Below, piece by piece: positions 1-6,232 of a stretch of DNA of 8,447 nt. The stretch comes from MAG-120531 sp029242825 (lineage in GTDB: Bacteria > Bacteroidota > Bacteroidia > Flavobacteriales > Flavobacteriaceae). A program made the position numbers and the translations under genes. How positions within the stretch are numbered: position 1 is the stretch's first letter; every line of letters begins with the position of its first letter. The stretch is taken from contig JAQWTF010000120.1 in the NCBI GenBank assembly GCA_029242825.1, forward strand, positions 1-8,447. Direction: 5' to 3'. The notes beneath the pieces are model-generated. The model saw only the letters and a program-made list of their open reading frames with translations. It was not told where the DNA came from and made no database searches.

Positions 1-600
1 GGTTTAAACACTTCTTATGTGCCCGTAGAAAAGCTAGACCGATTGGCCAAGCAACACAACAACCACCAAGGAGTTGTAGCGAGTATTTCTCCCATAGAAT
101 TTCATGAACTCGATCCTTTTGTAGAAAGTGTTTTAGAAACAAAAGAGGCCCCTCTTTTCTTACTCTTGGATCAATTATCAGATGTGAGAAATTTTGGCGC
201 TATCATCAGAACTGCCTCTTGTACGGGAGTAGACGCCATAATCATTCAAAAAAAGGGTGCTGCTCCAGTGACTGCAGACACTATAAAAACTTCTGCAGGC
301 GCAGCTTTTCAAGTCCCTATTATTAAAGTAGATCACTTAAAAGACGCCGTTTTTCACTTACAAGCCTGTGGTATTCAAGTAGTCGCAGCTACAGAGAAAG
401 CGAAAAACGACTTATATGAAGTTTCATTTACAGGCCCCACCGCTATAGTTATGGGTTCTGAAGACATGGGAATTACACCCTCCATTTTAAAAGTGGCCAA
501 CGCCCAAGCAAAGTTACCCATGCAGGGACCTATTAGCTCATTAAATGTATCTGTTGCCTGTGGTGTGTTTTTATACGAAGCAGTGAGACAAAGAAAATAA
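1..600 (+). CDS. rlmB: 23S rRNA (guanosine-2'-O-)-methyltransferase, TrmH/SpoU family (5' partial)
   Basis: SPOUT-class RNA methyltransferase that uses S-adenosylmethionine to methylate a ribose 2'-OH in 23S rRNA. The frame is open from base 1 and reads GLNTSYVPVEKLDRLA before any possible start, so the GTG at 19 is not the true start. About 45 N-terminal residues of a protein of roughly 245 are missing, and 199 residues are visible. Visible residues 1 to about 30 are the end of the N-terminal substrate-binding domain (VPVEKLDRLAKQHN..HQGVVA). The knotted catalytic domain follows, with motif 1 NFGAIIRTA (N64, R70), the KTSAGA segment near 96-101, motif 2 VMGSEDMGI (about 150-158, SAM-binding loop) and motif 3 SSLNVSVACG (about 179-188). 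rarA begins 1 nt after the stop, so the two are probably cotranscribed. The family is certain. The exact target nucleotide (G2251 in E. coli RlmB) is inferred from homology. Confidence 0.93.
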   Translation, partial: GLNTSYVPVEKLDRLAKQHNNHQGVVASISPIEFHELDPFVESVLETKEAPLFLLLDQLSDVRNFGAIIRTASCTGVDAIIIQKKGAAPVTADTIKTSAGAAFQVPIIKVDHLKDAVFHLQACGIQVVAATEKAKNDLYEVSFTGPTAIVMGSEDMGITPSILKVANAQAKLPMQGPISSLNVSVACGVFLYEAVRQRK

Positions 601-601
601 T

Positions 602-1879
602 ATGAATGAACCATTAGCAGAAAGAGTCCGTCCAAAGTCCCTAGAGGGCTATATGAGTCAAACTCATTTGGTGGGGCCTGCTGGTGTATTGACCAAACAA
701 ATAAAGGCAGGTATTATCCCTTCGATTATTTTATGGGGACCTCCAGGAACTGGAAAAACTACCTTAGCCAATATTATTGCCACCCAAACACAACGTCCAT
801 TTTACGCCCTTAGTGCTATTAATTCTGGAGTAAAAGAAGTGAGGGAGGTCATTGAAAAAGCCAAACAATCTGGTGGATTATTTACCACCAAAAACCCGCT
901 CTTATTTATAGATGAGATCCATAGATTTAGTAAGTCTCAACAAGACTCTCTTCTAGCAGCAGTAGAAAAAGGATGGGTTACCTTAATAGGGGCTACCACT
1001 GAAAATCCAAGTTTTGAAGTTAATGCTGCCCTACTCTCTCGTTGCCAGGTTTACGCTCTAAAAGCATTTGAAAAATCCGATCTGGAGGCACTCTTGCAAA
1101 ACGCCATGAAGGTAGACCCATGGCTTATAGAAAAGGACATTACCCTTAAAGAGACTAAAGCATTATTTAGGGCTAGTGGGGGTGACGCCAGAAAATTGCT
1201 CAATATTTTTGAGTTTCTAATCACGCAGAGTCCAGATCATAAAGTAGTCATTACAGATGAGTTTGTAACCAGTAACACCCAAAATAACACTGCTTTTTAC
1301 GACAAGTCTGGAGAACAACATTACGACATTGTTTCTGCATTCATAAAATCCATCAGAGGATCTGATCCCAATGCAGCTGTATACTGGCTAGCTAGAATGC
1401 TTGTTGGAGGAGAAGATGTGAAATTCATTGCAAGAAGAATGGTTATATTGGCTTCTGAAGATATTGGAAATGCCAATCCAACTGCCCTTGTACTAGCAAA
1501 TACTTGTTTTCAGTCGGTGCATACCATTGGGCACCCAGAAGCGAGAATTATCTTGAGTCAGTGCGCTGTGTATTTAGCGACTTCCCCAAAGAGCAATAGC
1601 ACTTATTTAGCCATAGACCAAGCGATTGCTGCTGTTAAAGAAACCGGAGATTTACAAGTACCCCTGGCATTGAGAAATGCACCTACCAAACTCATGAAAG
1701 AATTGGGCTATGGGGACAATTACCAATACTCCCATAACGGACCAAACGCATTTATAGCTCAAGAGTTTCTCCCAGAAGCCATTTCAGGAACCGTATTTTA
1801 CCAACCCGGAGACAACCCTAGAGAGAAAGGGAGTCGGGATTTTCTTAAAAACCGATGGAAAGATAGATACGGGTACTAA
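602..1879 (+). CDS. rarA: Replication-associated recombination protein A (RarA/MgsA, AAA+ ATPase)
   Basis: Cytosolic AAA+ ATPase of the RarA/Mgs1/WRNIP1 family, related to clamp-loader subunits and RuvB, which acts at stalled replication forks. The 425 residues are near the family's usual length. The start PLAERVRPKSLEGY is the family N-terminal signature. Walker A is GPPGTGKT (46-53) and Walker B LLFIDEIHRF (100-109). Sensor 1 lies around GATTENPSF (130-138), a likely arginine finger is R147 in LLSRC, and sensor 2 is in GGDARKLLN (193-201). The C-terminal oligomerisation domain contains YDIVSAFIKSIRGSDPNAA and a later RRMVILASEDIGNANP segment. The ATG at 602 is 1 nt after the rlmB stop, and any ribosome-binding signal would lie inside rlmB. 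The gene ends 16 nt from the convergent HAD gene, with no obvious hairpin terminator between them. Confidence 0.96.
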   Translation: MNEPLAERVRPKSLEGYMSQTHLVGPAGVLTKQIKAGIIPSIILWGPPGTGKTTLANIIATQTQRPFYALSAINSGVKEVREVIEKAKQSGGLFTTKNPLLFIDEIHRFSKSQQDSLLAAVEKGWVTLIGATTENPSFEVNAALLSRCQVYALKAFEKSDLEALLQNAMKVDPWLIEKDITLKETKALFRASGGDARKLLNIFEFLITQSPDHKVVITDEFVTSNTQNNTAFYDKSGEQHYDIVSAFIKSIRGSDPNAAVYWLARMLVGGEDVKFIARRMVILASEDIGNANPTALVLANTCFQSVHTIGHPEARIILSQCAVYLATSPKSNSTYLAIDQAIAAVKETGDLQVPLALRNAPTKLMKELGYGDNYQYSHNGPNAFIAQEFLPEAISGTVFYQPGDNPREKGSRDFLKNRWKDRYGY

Positions 1880-1895
1880 ATAAATTCCTTGTCTA

Positions 1896-2585
1896 TTATA
1901 GAAACTTCTTTAATTCCGCTAAACTTTGCACCATGTCACAATGCTCATGTACAGATTCTCCGTGAGCGTTAAAATGAATGACCTCAAAGCCAACTTCTTT
2001 AGCACCAAGAATATCTGCTTCTAAACTATCTCCAATCATTAAAGATGTAGCTGCCGTAACATTTGCTTTTTCAAGTGCCAATTCAAAAATTTGAGGGTGC
2101 GGCTTCTTTACTCCTGCCAGCTCTGAGTCCATCACAACATCAAAATAATGATCAATAGAGGCATTTTCCATTTTCTTGCCTTGTACTTCCGAAAACCCAT
2201 TAGTAATGATGTGCAAATTGTAATGTGGTTTCAAGTACTCTAATATTTCTATAGTTCCAGGAAACAAATGATTGTAAGTGGTTAGCACAGCCATATACTG
2301 GTCTGCCAACTCGTGAATGAGAGCGTCTGTTGCAGGGTATTCAAGCGTGTCAAAGGTAAACTTCAAACGTTCGTAACGCAAGGTTTCTTTGGAAACGGTG
2401 CCGTTCCTATACATACGCCAATACTGAAGGTTAATAGGGATATAGGCTTTTAAAAATGTATCTAATGGAATATCTACGCCATATTCAATGAGTAAACGTT
2501 CAAAAGTAAGGGCTGAGTTTTTTTCAAAATCCCAAAGGGTATGGTCTAAATCAAAAAAGATGTCTGAAATTTTTCCTTTAAGCAT
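1896..2585 (-). CDS. YjjG-type HAD-family noncanonical nucleotide / small-molecule phosphatase
   Basis: Haloacid-dehalogenase superfamily hydrolase of 229 residues with all four HAD motifs. Motif I is FFDLDHTLWD (nucleophile D12, acid/base D14), motif II is IITNGF (T128), motif III is GVKKPHPQIF (catalytic Lys K160 or K161), and motif IV is MIGDSLEADILGA (D186 and D191, Mg2+ binding). The stretch between motifs I and II (about residues 20-110) is helical and matches the cap of subfamily I enzymes. The DLDHTLWDFEKNS and SELAGVKKPHPQIF blocks resemble YjjG, a nucleoside 5'-monophosphatase that cleans up noncanonical pyrimidine nucleotides. A phosphoglycolate-phosphatase-like role cannot be excluded. 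The ATG at 2585 is the natural start because it is preceded by an A-rich stretch on the coding strand and motif I begins about ten residues in. It lies 125 nt downstream of the deacetylase-like gene on the same strand. Confidence 0.88.
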   Translation of the reverse strand: MLKGKISDIFFDLDHTLWDFEKNSALTFERLLIEYGVDIPLDTFLKAYIPINLQYWRMYRNGTVSKETLRYERLKFTFDTLEYPATDALIHELADQYMAVLTTYNHLFPGTIEILEYLKPHYNLHIITNGFSEVQGKKMENASIDHYFDVVMDSELAGVKKPHPQIFELALEKANVTAATSLMIGDSLEADILGAKEVGFEVIHFNAHGESVHEHCDMVQSLAELKKFL

Positions 2586-2710
2586 TATTTTTTTTTGCTA
2601 AAGGTACTATTTAATTTTGCTTTGCCTAGTCCAAAAAACTACCCCCTGAATGGCTTACACTGCTTTAGATAGATCTCTTTTGTAGGCAATCCATTCTCAG
2701 AATAAGAAAA
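2586..2710. other. Intergenic spacer between deacetylase-like gene and HAD gene
   Basis: A 125-nt gap on the path of - strand transcription. Just beyond the upstream gene's stop is a small palindrome, ATTCT-C-AGAAT at 2693-2703, with no room for a real loop and no T-tract, so it is not a credible terminator. A 7-of-8 match to the -7 box TAnnTTTG, read on the - strand as TAGTTTTT, lies at 2641-2634, with no matching -33 TTG upstream of it. An own promoter for the HAD gene is therefore possible but unproven. No open reading frame or RNA gene is apparent. Confidence 0.4.
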
Positions 2711-4006
2711 CTATTTACTAAACTGAGCCAAGTGTTTTTGGAAAGTCTCTTTCCATATAGGGGCTTTTTCTCCCCCCAATAATTCATTAGAAAAAACTAC
2801 GTTAAAGTGAGCCCCCACCTCTTTTGTTGCCTGATACAAGGGAGTCATAATTTTTAAGGCATCTAAAGTACTTTTCTCCTTTAATAAGGCGTAATCATGC
2901 ACCGCAAAGGGGTGTACTTTAATGGGCAATTGAACCTCAAGGTAAATGTCATAAAAGAAAAATGGACTGGCAGTGCCGGCTCTAAATCCAAGCTCATGGG
3001 TATAACCCATAGAATAGTCGTTATGAATTTCAGCGTCTACCAAGTCCCTGTAAGAAACCGGTATGTCTACCCTATTATATCGCATTCTAGAAGCCTTTAT
3101 AGGTCTGTTGACCACATGGGCCAAATGCTTCTGCTCTTCCATTAAAATTTTAGGCACCCCAAAAGATGCGTAAGAGGCCGCCAAAGCTACCTCAAAGTGG
3201 TCTGCTACAGATTTTATAAGGGCCTTAAAGGCATTGTTATAAGGAGACACATTTTTGTCATAAGTCCCATATTCTGCAAATTGAAAAAAGAAAATGGCCT
3301 TGGCTTTATACTGTCTTAAAAGAATCCCTATAAAGTCAAAATTATCATAGGGGTCTTTTTTAAAGCGCAGCCACACCCCTATCCTAGTGAGAAGCCTAGT
3401 AAATTTTAGGCCCGACAAATCCACAAAAAAACCAGAGATTCCTCTGATAAGGCCACGGTATGCAAATGCGTGAGAGCTAGTCACATCTATTAATGGGGTA
3501 AAGCAATACGTTCTTTTAGACCTTATAATATCAGGGAACTTTTCTTGAAGAGCACTAAAAAAAAGCCCTGCCCATTGGTCCACCACTGGGAGGGTTAAAA
3601 AATCGTTCACATAACCCACACTTTCTTTTGGGGGAAAGCGCCCATGAATGTCCTTTACATGAGGCAAATACTCCTCGTAACGAGATAGCATATAGAAACT
3701 GGCGGCAAAAATATCAAAGGGGACACTACTCTTGTCCCCCACAGGAAAAAAACAGGGTACCCCATTCCAATCACTCACTTTAATAGAATGATCATTGATC
3801 CCTTGCTCAAAGAGAAGCGAATGAGATCTAATAAAAAACTCATTCTGTAAGGCTTGTTTGGTGTAGGTTAATTTTGGTCCCTCATGTTTTATGAAGTCCG
3901 ACACTTCAGTGGTAAAAGCAACTTCTATCCCTAACAATCGCTTACAAATATGGTTGGCAATATAAGTAAATCTGAGGGTGATTTTATAGGTGTATATCAG
4001 GAGCAT
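2711..4006 (-). CDS. DUF7033-type polysaccharide-deacetylase-like protein, catalytic residues apparently lost
   Basis: A 431-residue protein matching, from memory, a flavobacterial family annotated as polysaccharide deacetylase (N-terminal DUF7033 plus a NodB-like domain) and presumed to act on cell-surface polysaccharide. Family blocks are clear: the MLLIYTYKIT start, LLGIEVAFTT (24-33), NEFFIRSHSLLFEQG (55-69), PFDIFAASFYMLSRYEEYLP (96-115) and HGRFPPKES (121-129). Further on are DPYDNFDFI (218-226), DYSMGYTHELGFRAG (330-344) and IKVHPFAVHD (362-371). The NodB-like half runs from about residue 165 to 410. The expected metal and catalytic positions differ from the family: IDVT (173-176) for IDVD, ALAAS (274-278) for GLHPS, SRMRY (306-310) for SRQHY or SRQHF, and VFSNE (404-408) for a WHNE or FHNE type motif. 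I checked the codons for the first two. The frame is uninterrupted, so this is not a decayed pseudogene. No signal peptide or clear membrane span is seen. It lies 69 nt downstream of radC. Confidence 0.82.
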   Translation of the reverse strand: MLLIYTYKITLRFTYIANHICKRLLGIEVAFTTEVSDFIKHEGPKLTYTKQALQNEFFIRSHSLLFEQGINDHSIKVSDWNGVPCFFPVGDKSSVPFDIFAASFYMLSRYEEYLPHVKDIHGRFPPKESVGYVNDFLTLPVVDQWAGLFFSALQEKFPDIIRSKRTYCFTPLIDVTSSHAFAYRGLIRGISGFFVDLSGLKFTRLLTRIGVWLRFKKDPYDNFDFIGILLRQYKAKAIFFFQFAEYGTYDKNVSPYNNAFKALIKSVADHFEVALAASYASFGVPKILMEEQKHLAHVVNRPIKASRMRYNRVDIPVSYRDLVDAEIHNDYSMGYTHELGFRAGTASPFFFYDIYLEVQLPIKVHPFAVHDYALLKEKSTLDALKIMTPLYQATKEVGAHFNVVFSNELLGGEKAPIWKETFQKHLAQFSK

Positions 4007-4059
4007 CTAAAAGAGAATATGATTCAAAAAATACATAACCAAAGGAGCGGTCAATCAAA

Positions 4060-4073
4060 GTTTAAAATTAAAC
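4060..4073. repeat. AT-rich inverted repeat just after the radC stop
   Basis: GTTTAA-AA-TTAAAC is a perfect 6-bp inverted repeat 2 nt past the radC stop codon as read on the - strand. In RNA it could form a 5-bp stem with a 4-nt loop followed by UUUG. The stem is A+U rich and the U-run is only three long, so it is at best a weak terminator or 3'-end stabiliser, and chance is possible in AT-rich DNA. Confidence 0.3.
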
Positions 4074-4075
4074 AA

Positions 4076-4771
4076 TTATAGCAATTGCTGGTCTGCAAAA
4101 CTAAAGTATTCATTTTTACCTACAATAATATGGTCTAATAACACCATATCTAACAACTTAGCTGCGTCTTTTAATTTAAGTGTTAAAGTCTTGTCAGCTG
4201 CAGAAGGTGTCAGATTTCCAGTGGGATGATTGTGGGCTACTATCATAGCTGTAGCGCCCCATTTTAAGGCTTGTTGCAACACTAACCTGATGTCTACAAC
4301 CGTAGCCGTAAACCCTCCTTTGCCCAGTAATGACCGTTCTAAAACTACATGGGCATTATCCAAATACAGCACCCAAAATTCCTCATGAGCCAATCCAATG
4401 AGTACTGGTTTTAATACTGAAAAGGCCGCTGCACTAGAAGAAAGCGACAAAGGTTTCGAAGGGATAAGAGGTAACAATCGGTACCCCAAATCCAAAGAAG
4501 CCTTAATTTTCACAGCTTTCACCTTCCCCACCCCTTTAAAATCCATTAAATTTTCTACCGATAATTCAAAGAGTTTTTGAAGGTCATTACCAGAGCGAAT
4601 TAAAAGGCTTTTGGCTAATGAAAGGGCAGATTGCCCCACAGATCCATTGCCAATAACAATGGCTAATAGTTCTGCATCTGTCAATTTTTGTCCTCCCAAA
4701 CGGAGGTACTTTTCTCTGGGCTGGTCTTCAACAGACCAAGACTTCATACCCGAATTTTTAGGATAGACCAT
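4076..4771 (-). CDS. radC: RadC family JAB1/MPN/Mov34-type (JAMM) protein
   Basis: RadC (UPF0758) protein of 231 residues, near the usual family length. Despite the name, the E. coli gene is not a true DNA-repair gene and the biochemical role is unsettled. The C-terminal domain is a JAMM metalloprotease-like fold with the full zinc-binding motif: H180-N-H182-P..S190 and D193 in HNHPTGNLTPSAAD, plus a likely catalytic Glu at 130 or 131 (HEEFWVLYLD). The N-terminal part carries a helix-hairpin-helix element, DFKGVGKVKAVKIKAS (about 77-92), typical of non-specific DNA binding. The start is uncertain: the ATG at 4771 gives MVYPKNSGMKSW, while the ATG at 4747 gives MKSWSVEDQPREK, which fits the usual short lead-in to the DxPREK block. 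Neither has a clear ribosome-binding signal. It lies 101 nt downstream of mpl on the same strand. Confidence 0.93.
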   Translation of the reverse strand: MVYPKNSGMKSWSVEDQPREKYLRLGGQKLTDAELLAIVIGNGSVGQSALSLAKSLLIRSGNDLQKLFELSVENLMDFKGVGKVKAVKIKASLDLGYRLLPLIPSKPLSLSSSAAAFSVLKPVLIGLAHEEFWVLYLDNAHVVLERSLLGKGGFTATVVDIRLVLQQALKWGATAMIVAHNHPTGNLTPSAADKTLTLKLKDAAKLLDMVLLDHIIVGKNEYFSFADQQLL

Positions 4772-4851
4772 GAATAAAGATAGCCTGTATGGTTCAAAAA
4801 GGAGCGCCCACCAGATAAACTACACATATAATAGATTATCGGTCAAAAGCC

Positions 4852-4865
4852 TTTCTTAAAAGAAA
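4852..4865. repeat. AT-rich inverted repeat just after the mpl stop
   Basis: TTTCTT-AA-AAGAAA is a perfect 6-bp inverted repeat starting 7 nt past the mpl stop codon on the - strand. It is followed there by GGCTTTTG rather than a T-tract, so it does not look like an intrinsic terminator. It could be a weak 3'-end structure between mpl and radC, or chance. Confidence 0.3.
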
Positions 4866-4872
4866 TAAAATA

Positions 4873-6228
4873 TTAGGAGACCCTTTGGGCTAAAGCTTTA
4901 AAATCTGTTCCCCCATAATTTCCTGAACTCATAAACAAAAGCACCGTTTCTTCTAGCGGTAAATCCCTCAAGAAAACTGCCAATCCGTCTGTTGTAGTTT
5001 CTATTTGAAGTGTATTAGAGCCAAAAGCTTCTTTAATTACCTCAGCAGAGATAGGGTCCCGATCTTTTATGGCTAGTACGGCTGGTTCGTAGAAAACCAT
5101 ACCGACATCGGCCTTGGCCAAAGCATTTTTATACTCCTTGAGAAAAGAAACGTTTAAGCTGCTATAAGTATGTAATTCAAGTACCACAACCAACTTTCTA
5201 TCCGGATACTGCTCCTTAACCGCTGCAGTAGTGGCCTTTACCTTACTGGGGGCATGAGCAAAATCTTTATAAATAGCCGTTTTGTTGTTTTTAGCAATTA
5301 ATTCTAATCGTTTAGAAGCCCCTTTAAAACTGCTAATAGCCTCATAGAAATCTAGGGCGTCTATCCCCATATGCTGGCACACCCACTTAGCTCCTGCCAG
5401 ATTATTAAGGTTGTGCTTTCCAAAAATCTCTAATGGTAAAGGACCTTCTTCCGTCTCTAGGTAAGTCAGGCCGTTGTCTATAGTAGCTTCTGGGGTGGTG
5501 TAAGCAATTTTACGAATGGTGTTGGTCGCTTTTTCAACCATTTCGTGAAGCAGCGCATCTTCTTGATTATAACTCAGACTACCTCCCGCTACAATACTGT
5601 CAATAAAGGATTCGAAGGGCGCGCAATAGGATTCAAAAGTGGGAAACACATTAATATGGTCCCAGGCAATACCACTCAAGAGCGCAATATGCGGCTTATA
5701 ATGTAAAAACTTAGATTGAGGGTCTATGGGAGAGGAGAGGTATTCGTCCCCTTCTAATAACATAAAATCGTTCTCTTCAGTGAGGTGAACCATCTTGTCA
5801 AAGCCCTCTAATTGGGCCCCCACCATAAAGTCTATGTCTTTTTCGTGGTAGTGCATAACATGAAGAATCATAGAAGTAATGGTTGTTTTTCCATGACTCC
5901 CCCCTATGACTACGCGTGTTTTATGCTTTGAATGCTCGTATAAAAATTCAGGGTAAGAAGACACTTTTAAACCCAATTCTTGGGCTTTGGCAAGCTCAGG
6001 ATTTCCTGGTTTCGCATGCATCCCTAAAATAATTACGTCTATGCCCGAGTGAATATTTTCAGGCTGCCAACCCATTTTTAAGGGAAGTAAGCCAACGACT
6101 TCTAAACGGCTTCTAGAGGGCTCAAAAATGACGTCGTCACTACCACTAATTTCGTGACCCGCTTCGTGTAATGCCAGTGCTAAATTATGCATGGCACTTC
6201 CTCCAATGGCTATAAAATGTATTCTCAT
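4873..6228 (-). CDS. mpl: UDP-N-acetylmuramate:L-alanyl-gamma-D-glutamyl-meso-diaminopimelate ligase (Mpl-like Mur ligase)
   Basis: Cytosolic Mur ligase of 451 residues that in Mpl joins recycled L-Ala-gamma-D-Glu-meso-DAP to UDP-MurNAc using ATP, returning murein peptide to cell-wall synthesis. Domain 1 is a Rossmann-like UDP-binding fold starting HFIAIGGSAMHNLA (4-17), with SGSDD near 28-32. Domain 2 has the ATP P-loop IGGSHGKTTITSM (108-120), the acidic LLEGDEYLSS (157-166), the Mg-site histidine H191 in GIAWDHINVFP and FGKHNLNNLAGA (269-280). Domain 3 has GASKRLE (303-309), KDFAHAPSK (321-329), LELHTYSSLN (350-359) and MSSGNYGG (433-440). Mpl is preferred over MurC because of the GSDD..PSRSRL start, the EGDEYLSS segment and the DFAHxP motif; a MurC housekeeping copy would normally sit in the dcw cluster. 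The ATG is 4 nt past the obg stop, which suggests translational coupling. The second His of the usual DFAHHP is Ala here. Confidence 0.9.
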   Translation of the reverse strand: MRIHFIAIGGSAMHNLALALHEAGHEISGSDDVIFEPSRSRLEVVGLLPLKMGWQPENIHSGIDVIILGMHAKPGNPELAKAQELGLKVSSYPEFLYEHSKHKTRVVIGGSHGKTTITSMILHVMHYHEKDIDFMVGAQLEGFDKMVHLTEENDFMLLEGDEYLSSPIDPQSKFLHYKPHIALLSGIAWDHINVFPTFESYCAPFESFIDSIVAGGSLSYNQEDALLHEMVEKATNTIRKIAYTTPEATIDNGLTYLETEEGPLPLEIFGKHNLNNLAGAKWVCQHMGIDALDFYEAISSFKGASKRLELIAKNNKTAIYKDFAHAPSKVKATTAAVKEQYPDRKLVVVLELHTYSSLNVSFLKEYKNALAKADVGMVFYEPAVLAIKDRDPISAEVIKEAFGSNTLQIETTTDGLAVFLRDLPLEETVLLFMSSGNYGGTDFKALAQRVS

Positions 6229-6232
6229 AGTA

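Noticed and set aside
19..21. GTG as the start of the rlmB gene
   Set aside because: The same frame is open to base 1 and the residues before it (GLNTSY) continue naturally into the conserved VPVEKLDRLA block, so the gene is cut by the window edge.
375..635. 86-codon - strand open frame opposite rlmB and the rarA start
   Set aside because: It overlaps conserved SPOUT motifs on the other strand and resembles no protein I know.
1880..1895. Bidirectional terminator between rarA and the HAD gene
   Set aside because: The gap is only 16 nt, and I found no inverted repeat with a T-tract in it or at the flanking gene ends.
2598..2606. Promoter -7 box TACCTTTA (- strand) for the HAD gene
   Set aside because: It would leave a leader of only about 7 nt and has no -33 element at a suitable distance.
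2897..3145. 82-codon + strand open frame inside the deacetylase-like gene
   Set aside because: It lies antisense to a well-supported family gene, has no recognisable domain and has no promoter-like box in front of it.
4056..4084. Promoter for the deacetylase-like gene (- strand TTG, 18 nt, AAACTTTG)
   Set aside because: The -7 box misses the important first T and the TTG lies in radC coding sequence; suggestive only, not strong enough to list as a feature.
4797..4812. Intrinsic terminator between mpl and radC (- strand GGGCGCTCC followed by TTTTT)
   Set aside because: Only three base pairs, one of them G-U, can form around a 3-nt loop, too weak for a terminator despite the T-run.
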